Shown in pieces: positions 8,524 to 12,025 of a stretch of 12,025 nucleotides of DNA. Source of the DNA: Holophagaceae bacterium UBA706 (GTDB lineage Bacteria; Acidobacteriota; Holophagae; Holophagales; Holophagaceae); contig DBME01000277.1 of assembly GCA_002298155.1 (NCBI GenBank), positions 1 to 12,025 of the forward strand. The letters run 5' to 3'. The first letter of the stretch is position 1, and each line of letters starts with the position of its first letter. Position numbers and translations under genes: made by a program. Under the pieces are notes generated by a model. The model saw nothing but the letters and a program-made list of their open reading frames with translations. It made no database searches and was not told where the DNA came from.

Positions 8524-9582
8524 ATGTTGAGACGCCCTGCACACTGGTTCATCTACTTCGGGATCTGGACCCTCATGGCCCTGTACTACACGTCCTGGGA
8601 CGTGCTGGCCTACCATGGGCGCGTCCTGGACGCCCTGCCCCTCAACTTCTGCCAGAACATGGTGTGGGCCCTGGAAGGCCTCCTCATCATCAAGATCGCG
8701 GAGCGGTTCCCCATCCACTCCTTCAGCCTGTCCAGCCTCCCGGCCTGGATCATCAACCTGGGCAGCGGCATCCTCATGGCCCTGCTGGGGCTGACCATCG
8801 CCTGGCTCCTTGCCCTCGCCTTCCAGGGCCCGGCGTTCCGGCACAAGATCCAAGGACACCTGCTGTCGTCCTTCACGATGTTCATGTCCTCGTACCTGCA
8901 CTCCACCCTGCTCCTCATGTGGGCGATCCTGGGGGCCTTCCACGGGGTGCTGCTCTACCAGGGGATGAAGAGCCGAGAGCTGGAGAAGGCCCAGCTGGAA
9001 TCGTCCCTGACCATGGCCCGGAACCAGATGCTCCTGGCCCAGTTCCAGCCCCATTTCCTCTTCAACGCCTTGAATTCCATCTCCTCGCTCATCCATTCCG
9101 ACCCCATGGCCGCCGACCGCATGGTCGCTCGCTTGGGTGACCTCCTGCGCCTCAACCTGGACTCGGAAAGCACCCAGGAGATCCCCCTGGAGAAGGAGAT
9201 GGCCCTGGTGGACGCCTTCCTGGCCATCGAGAAGGTCCGCTTCCAGGACCGCCTCGAGGTGGAGGTGGACATCCCCGGCGACCTGGCCAAGGCCCACGTA
9301 CCCAAGTTCATCCTTCAGCCCCTCGTGGAAAATTCCGTCAAGCACGGCATCTCCACCCGGGCCCGCGTCGGGAAGATCCTTATCCGGGCCTGCCGGGAGG
9401 ACCACTGGCTGGTCCTGGAGGTCCAGGACAACGGGGCCGGCTTCGAGGGCACCCGCGAGGGGGTCGGCCTGCGCAACACCCGGGCCCGCCTCCAGATGCT
9501 CTACCACGAGAACCAGCAACTCGACATTTTCTCCGTGCCGGATAAGGGAACCAGGATTATCGTGCGTATACCCCTTCGTTGA
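8524..9582 (+). CDS. LytS/YehU-type sensor histidine kinase with four membrane segments
   Basis: The membrane sensor of a two-component system, 352 residues. Hydrophobic segments at about 8-26, 42-58, 73-98 and 115-145 suggest four membrane passes. A short linker leads to the His_kinase domain with phospho-acceptor H177 in AQFQPHFLFNALNSI. The ATPase domain follows: N-box LVENSVKHG (267-275), G1 DNGAG (302-306) and G2 GVGLRNTRARL (313-323). This is the class that pairs with LytTR regulators, and such a gene follows 14 bp later. No known sensory domain is present, so the signal may be sensed in the membrane. No good ribosome site precedes ATG 8524. GTG 8518 and TTG 8488 are in-frame alternatives. 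The gene lies 62 bp after the lipase stop. Confidence 0.9.
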   Translation: MLRRPAHWFIYFGIWTLMALYYTSWDVLAYHGRVLDALPLNFCQNMVWALEGLLIIKIAERFPIHSFSLSSLPAWIINLGSGILMALLGLTIAWLLALAFQGPAFRHKIQGHLLSSFTMFMSSYLHSTLLLMWAILGAFHGVLLYQGMKSRELEKAQLESSLTMARNQMLLAQFQPHFLFNALNSISSLIHSDPMAADRMVARLGDLLRLNLDSESTQEIPLEKEMALVDAFLAIEKVRFQDRLEVEVDIPGDLAKAHVPKFILQPLVENSVKHGISTRARVGKILIRACREDHWLVLEVQDNGAGFEGTREGVGLRNTRARLQMLYHENQQLDIFSVPDKGTRIIVRIPLR

Positions 9583-9596
9583 ACCCGAAGGAACCC

Positions 9597-10337
9597 ATGA
9601 TCCGAGCCCTCATCGTCGACGACGAACCTCTGGCCCGCCAGCGTCTGCGCAGGCTGCTGGAAGCGCAGGCGGATGTGGAGATCGTGGGCGAGTGCGCCAA
9701 CGGCCTGGAGGCGGTGCGGGACATCGAGGCCCTGACGCCCGACCTGGTCTTCCTGGACATCCAGATGCCCGAGCTGGACGGCTTCGGGGTCATCGAGGAG
9801 GTGGGCCCGGAGAACATGCCCCCCACGCTCTTCGTGACCGCCTACGACCAGTTCGCCCTGAAGGCCTTCGAGGTGCACGCCCTGGACTACCTCCTCAAGC
9901 CCTTCGACCCGGACCGGTTCACCGCCGCCCTGGACCGGGTGCGCACCTGGATCCACGGGAACCACCGCCCCTCCCTGGAGCCCGTGCTCAAGCAGGTGCA
10001 GGCCGAGCGCCCCCTCCCGGACCGCCTCCTGGTCAAGGACGGCAGCCGGTATTCCTTCGTACGGCAGTCGGCGGTGCAGTGGGTGGAGGCCGAGGACAAC
10101 TACGTGCGGCTCCACGTGGACGGCACCAGCCACCTGGTGCGACAGACCATGAGCGGCATCCTGGACCGCCTGAGCCCCGCCCGTTTCCGGCGCATCCACC
10201 GCTCGGCCATCGTGAACCTGGACTTCGTGCAGCACCTGGAGCCCTGGACCGGCGGCGACTACATGGTCACCATGCGCGACGGCACCCACCTCACTCTGAG
10301 CCGCACGTACCGCAGCCAGCTGGGAGAGTGGCTCTGA
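9597..10337 (+). CDS. LytTR-family response regulator
   Basis: The DNA-binding output of the two-component pair, 246 residues. The receiver domain (1-118) has acidic pair D8-D9, phospho-acceptor D54 in LVFLDIQMPELDG, T81 and K101 (LLKPFD). The LytTR domain (about 142-246) contains DRLLVKDGSR, the VEAEDNYVRLHV core (163-174) and RFRRIHRSAIVNLDFV (196-211), which are typical of the AlgR/LytR/AgrA fold. I chose the ATG at 9597, which has AGGA 4 nt upstream, over a TTG at 9579 overlapping the kinase stop; MIRALIVDDEP is the normal opening. It is co-transcribed with the kinase. Its target genes are not evident here; the lipase just upstream is a candidate only by position. Confidence 0.93.
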   Translation: MIRALIVDDEPLARQRLRRLLEAQADVEIVGECANGLEAVRDIEALTPDLVFLDIQMPELDGFGVIEEVGPENMPPTLFVTAYDQFALKAFEVHALDYLLKPFDPDRFTAALDRVRTWIHGNHRPSLEPVLKQVQAERPLPDRLLVKDGSRYSFVRQSAVQWVEAEDNYVRLHVDGTSHLVRQTMSGILDRLSPARFRRIHRSAIVNLDFVQHLEPWTGGDYMVTMRDGTHLTLSRTYRSQLGEWL

Positions 10338-10359
10338 CGGGACCAGGGCACCGGCTCCT

Positions 10360-10412
10360 CCGGCTAAAAAACACGTACGCCGAGAAAGCGCTGAGAAGCC
10401 GAGGACACTGAG
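10360..10412 (+). repeat. left 53-bp inverted repeat
   Basis: Runs from CCGGCTAAAAAACACG to ACACTGAG and is the inverse of 10603-10655 with five mismatches. It has a loose period of about 9-10 nt built on variants of GCNGAGAA, like GAGAA-rich extragenic repeats I know from several environmental bacterial groups. The outer CCGGCT is also repeated directly at 10351-10356. Confidence 0.85.
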
Positions 10413-10461
10413 GGCCGGCCCCCACCGGTGAGCGCGACCCATTCCCGCATGGACCTCCAGG

Positions 10462-10501
10462 CCCCGCCTCCGGCGGGGTCCCTGGGGCCAAGGCCCCAGG
10501 G
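10462..10501. repeat. two adjacent GC-rich palindromes inside the element
   Basis: CCCCGCC/GGCGGGG (10462-10468 and 10472-10478, TCC loop) is followed after one base by CCCTGGGGCC/GGCCCCAGGG (10480-10489 and 10492-10501, AA loop). Both arms are perfect and would form very stable hairpins. Confidence 0.85.
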
Positions 10502-10502
10502 A

Positions 10503-10564
10503 GTTTTTCAAGGAAGGGGGGCGTCCGCACGCCAGCGCGCGTCAGCCCCCCTTCCTTGAAAAAC
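10503..10564. repeat. 20-bp perfect inverted repeat with 22-nt loop
   Basis: The arm at 10503-10522 (GTTTTTCAAGGAAG then G-run and C) is an exact inverse of 10545-10564. It begins one base after the preceding palindrome. The right arm is C6 then TTCCTTGAAAAAC. The stem is long and perfect, and the loop is GC-rich. Confidence 0.9.
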
Positions 10565-10602
10565 CCGGGAGGCCCATGCTGTCGGCGCGGTGGATGGTGA
10601 AG

Positions 10603-10655
10603 CTCAGCGTTCTCGGCTCCTCAGCGCTTTCTCTGCGTACGTGTTTTTTAGCTGG
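10603..10655 (-). repeat. right 53-bp inverted repeat
   Basis: Inverse copy of 10360-10412. It differs at five scattered positions, four of them purine-for-purine changes as read on the left arm, and includes T6 at 10644-10649. The lack of gaps suggests a common origin rather than chance. Confidence 0.85.
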
Positions 10656-10722
10656 TTGCTCGACCGAAAGAACCGTCCTTGCCACGGCATCGATTCTTTA
10701 TTCCCCATCTTGGAAGCCGACC

Positions 10723-10750
10723 TTGACTCGGCCCTGAAGGTCAATACACT
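10723..10750 (+). promoter_or_regulatory. promoter of the brnTA operon
   Basis: TTGACT (10723-10728) and TACACT (10745-10750) are separated by 16 bp, a good sigma-70 match. Transcription would be expected to start about 7 nt past the -10 box, at or beside the brnT ATG, implying a leaderless or nearly leaderless message. Confidence 0.65.
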
Positions 10751-10755
10751 GTATT
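10743..10755. promoter_or_regulatory. putative BrnA operator overlapping the -10 box
   Basis: AATAC-ACT-GTATT is a perfect 5-bp inverted repeat around a 3-nt centre, covering the -10 box. BrnTA operons are known to repress themselves through the ribbon-helix-helix antitoxin, so this is the natural binding site. Binding itself is inferred. Confidence 0.55.
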
Positions 10756-10756
10756 T

Positions 10757-11041
10757 ATGATGCGGTTCGAGTGGGATCCCGCTAAAGCAACAATTAATCT
10801 CAAGAAACATGGGGTTTCCTTCGAAGAAGCACGCTCCGTTTTTTACGATGAGCATGCAATCCAGTTCTTCGACGCTGAACATGCTGACCCAGAGGACCGG
10901 TTCCTCATGCTAGGCCTCAGTTCTTTAGCAAGACTCCTGCTCGTCTGCCACTGCGAACGAGGGGGCGGGGATATCATCCGGATCATCTCTGCCCGCAAGG
11001 CAACCCGGAAAGAGAGGCAACGATATGAAGAAGGCCACTGA
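10757..11041 (+). CDS. brnT: BrnT family toxin (ribonuclease-like) of a type II toxin-antitoxin system
   Basis: BrnT is a small RelE-fold toxin that cuts RNA and stops translation until BrnA binds it. The 94 residues fit the family. FEWDPAKATINLKKHGVSF (4-22) is the hallmark N-terminus, followed by a VFYDEHAIQF strand. The C-terminal block IIRIISARKATRKERQRYE (73-91) carries the conserved basic residues. ATG 10757 is followed directly by a second ATG (10760); neither has a ribosome site, in line with a leaderless transcript from the promoter just upstream. It overlaps brnA by 17 bp. Base composition is clearly less GC-rich than in the genes left of 10340, suggesting acquisition by transfer. 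All regions expected of an active toxin are present. Confidence 0.9.
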   Translation: MMRFEWDPAKATINLKKHGVSFEEARSVFYDEHAIQFFDAEHADPEDRFLMLGLSSLARLLLVCHCERGGGDIIRIISARKATRKERQRYEEGH

Positions 11042-11297
11042 AAAACAGTCGGAAGAGTTGGCGGCTCTTGCTGCCCTGCCCGATGACGAGATCGATACCT
11101 CTGACATCCCTGAAGTAGTTGACTGGGAAAAGGCGGTGGTGGGCCGTTTCTACCGGCCCATCAAACAGGCGGTAACCATTCGTCTTGACGCGGATGTGCT
11201 CGACTGGCTCAAAAAAGGGGGGAAGGGATACCAGACAAAGGTAAACAAGATCCTCCGGGCCGTGATGGAGCAGCAGCGCAAGAAAACGGCGGCGTAA
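11025..11297 (+). CDS. brnA: BrnA family antitoxin (ribbon-helix-helix)
   Basis: BrnA neutralises BrnT and represses the operon. The 90-residue protein has the usual two parts. The acidic N-terminal half with DTSDIPEVVDWEKAVVGRFYRP (24-45) is the likely toxin contact. The C-terminal half is a ribbon-helix-helix DNA-binding domain: the strand is KQAVTIRLDADVL (47-59), followed by the helices around DWLKKGGKGYQTKVNKILRAVM. The start at 11025 has AGAGG seven bases upstream inside brnT. The toxin-first order and overlap are normal for this family. The full length suggests a functional pair. Confidence 0.92.
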   Translation: MKKATEKQSEELAALAALPDDEIDTSDIPEVVDWEKAVVGRFYRPIKQAVTIRLDADVLDWLKKGGKGYQTKVNKILRAVMEQQRKKTAA

Positions 11298-11357
11298 CTA
11301 CGTCTTTTCTAAAGAACGAAATCCAGCTTCTCTTGTATTCCAACGCGAGCTATTTCA

Positions 11358-12025
11358 ATGCCCACCTACGTCGAACCGGTCTTCCGGCCCCCCAGCGAAG
11401 CCCGCAGCCTCATATTTCAGATCACCATCGGCTGCTCCCAGAACCACTGCGCCTACTGTGGCATGTACAAGATGAAGCGCTTTGCGCTGAAGCCTGTAGA
11501 GGATGTTTTTTCCGAGATCAACGGGATTCCGGCACGCTACCGTTCCCATGTGGACCGGGTCTTTCTGGCCGACGGGGATGCCCTGGTCTACCCCTTCGAG
11601 GGGCTCTGCGCCATCCTCGACCGGCTGGCAGAGGCGTTTCCGAACCTTGCGCGGGTCGGCTCCTATGCCTCGCCCAACAGCCTCACCACCAAGAGTCTTG
11701 AGGAACTGCGAATTCTGCGGGAGAAGCGGCTCCGGATCCTTTACTTCGGACTGGAGTCGGGGGATGACGTGACGCTTACGGCGGTGAACAAGGGATTTGC
11801 GGCGGAGAAAATGGCCCAGGAGGCGTGCAAGGCCCGGGAGGCGGGGATGAAGCTGTCGGTAACGGCCATCTTGGGGGTGGCGGGCCGGGGGCGGAGCGCC
11901 GAACATGCCCGGGCCACGGCCGCCTGGATTAACCGGGTGAACCCCGAGTTTTTTTCGCTCCTTACCCTCTTTCGCCGGCACAACGAGGAATTCATCGACT
12001 CATTGGACCAGTGCACCCGCCGGGA
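11358..12025 (+). CDS. radical SAM protein, CX4CX2C type (truncated by window edge)
   Basis: A radical S-adenosylmethionine enzyme; 222 codons are visible and the frame is still open at the right edge. The cluster-binding cysteines are C26, C31 and C34 in GCSQNHCAYCGMYK. The four-residue gap between the first two differs from the usual CX3CX2C, but occurs in a family I recall with a similar PPSEA...GCSHN start. FLADGDAL (69-76) takes the place of the GGE motif. YFGLESGDD (129-137) and AILGVAGRGRS are further SAM-binding elements. The reaction is not known. The ATG at 11358 has no ribosome site, and no other in-frame start is near. Codons such as GGG, CTT and TTT are used more than in the left part of the window. 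It starts 60 bp after brnA. Confidence 0.8.
   Translation, partial: MPTYVEPVFRPPSEARSLIFQITIGCSQNHCAYCGMYKMKRFALKPVEDVFSEINGIPARYRSHVDRVFLADGDALVYPFEGLCAILDRLAEAFPNLARVGSYASPNSLTTKSLEELRILREKRLRILYFGLESGDDVTLTAVNKGFAAEKMAQEACKAREAGMKLSVTAILGVAGRGRSAEHARATAAWINRVNPEFFSLLTLFRRHNEEFIDSLDQCTRR

Larger units (their letters stand above)
10360..10655. mobile_element. nested inverted-repeat element, MITE-like, noncoding
   Basis: A 296-bp element fills most of the gene-free gap between the response regulator and brnT. Its ends are 53-bp inverted copies matching at 48 of 53 positions. Inside lie a 12-bp inverted arm (10447-10458 with 10568-10579, one mismatch) and three adjacent palindromes. No protein is credibly encoded and no target-site duplication is visible, so transposition is inferred only from the architecture. 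The outer arms carry A6 at the left and T6 at the right, so transcripts from either side would form a hairpin ending in a U-run, and it may act as a two-way terminator. A composition change begins at its right end. Confidence 0.55.

Noticed and set aside
6998..8542. 514-codon open frame on the minus strand
   Set aside because: Antisense of the lipase, whose full-length family match proves the plus strand is coding.
8410..9519. 369-codon open frame on the minus strand
   Set aside because: Antisense of the histidine kinase. No recognisable motif, biased composition.
10360..10655. Retron msr-msd or similar template RNA
   Set aside because: Nested inverted repeats fit loosely, but there is no reverse transcriptase gene beside it in the window.
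10360..10655. CRISPR array
   Set aside because: The repeats are inverted, only two copies exist, and there are no regular spacers or cas genes.
10350..10665. Target-site duplication flanking the inverted-repeat element
   Set aside because: The flanks (CTCCT on the left, TTGCT on the right) do not match, and shifting the ends by a few bases does not help.
10604..10882. 92-codon open frame on the minus strand running through the right inverted repeat
   Set aside because: It covers the brnT start antisense and the repeat arm. Its NTYAEKALRSR tail is only the translated repeat and also appears in a plus-strand frame through the left arm.

Overview
The window is about 12 kb of mostly very GC-rich bacterial DNA with densely packed genes. 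Third codon positions are nearly all G or C up to about position 10340. Three things suggest an anaerobic or facultative Gram-negative bacterium: a ferredoxin-linked 2-oxoacid oxidoreductase, CheR/HDOD/CheB chemotaxis genes, and a GAGAA-rich extragenic repeat. Holophagae-like Acidobacteriota is my best guess, with Desulfuromonadia-like lineages second. No rRNA or marker gene here settles it.

Positions 1-3977 (minus strand) read GNAT acetyltransferase -> acpS -> cheR -> HDOD -> HDOD -> cheB, with cheB running off the left edge. GNAT and acpS share an ATGA overlap. CheR and CheB are the methyltransferase and the (truncated) methylesterase that set receptor methylation. The two HDOD proteins between them probably couple another signal to this pathway.

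Positions 4120-6947 (plus strand) hold a two-gene 2-oxoacid:ferredoxin oxidoreductase, most like the VOR (3-methyl-2-oxobutanoate) type. One polypeptide fuses the ferredoxin (delta) and alpha subunits and the other fuses beta and gamma. A good intrinsic terminator follows. Positions 7017-8461 carry a small cysteine-containing protein overlapping by ATGA with a secreted-type lipase of the thermoalkalophilic I.5 group, with its catalytic triad and zinc ligands intact. Positions 8524-10337 encode a LytS/YehU-type membrane histidine kinase and its LytTR response regulator.

Positions 10338-10756 contain no gene. They hold a 296-bp nested inverted-repeat element: 53-bp near-identical inverted ends, a 12-bp inner arm, and three back-to-back palindromes. 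It looks like a MITE-like or structured extragenic repeat. Beyond it, composition becomes visibly less GC-rich and codon use changes. A BrnT/BrnA toxin-antitoxin pair has a clear promoter and operator-like palindrome, and is followed by a radical SAM gene truncated by the right edge. The right end therefore looks like an accessory segment acquired separately from the left part.

No clearly new multi-gene system was found. The best candidates for follow-up are the nested repeat element, the small Cys protein coupled to the lipase, and the twin HDOD genes inside the chemotaxis operon.
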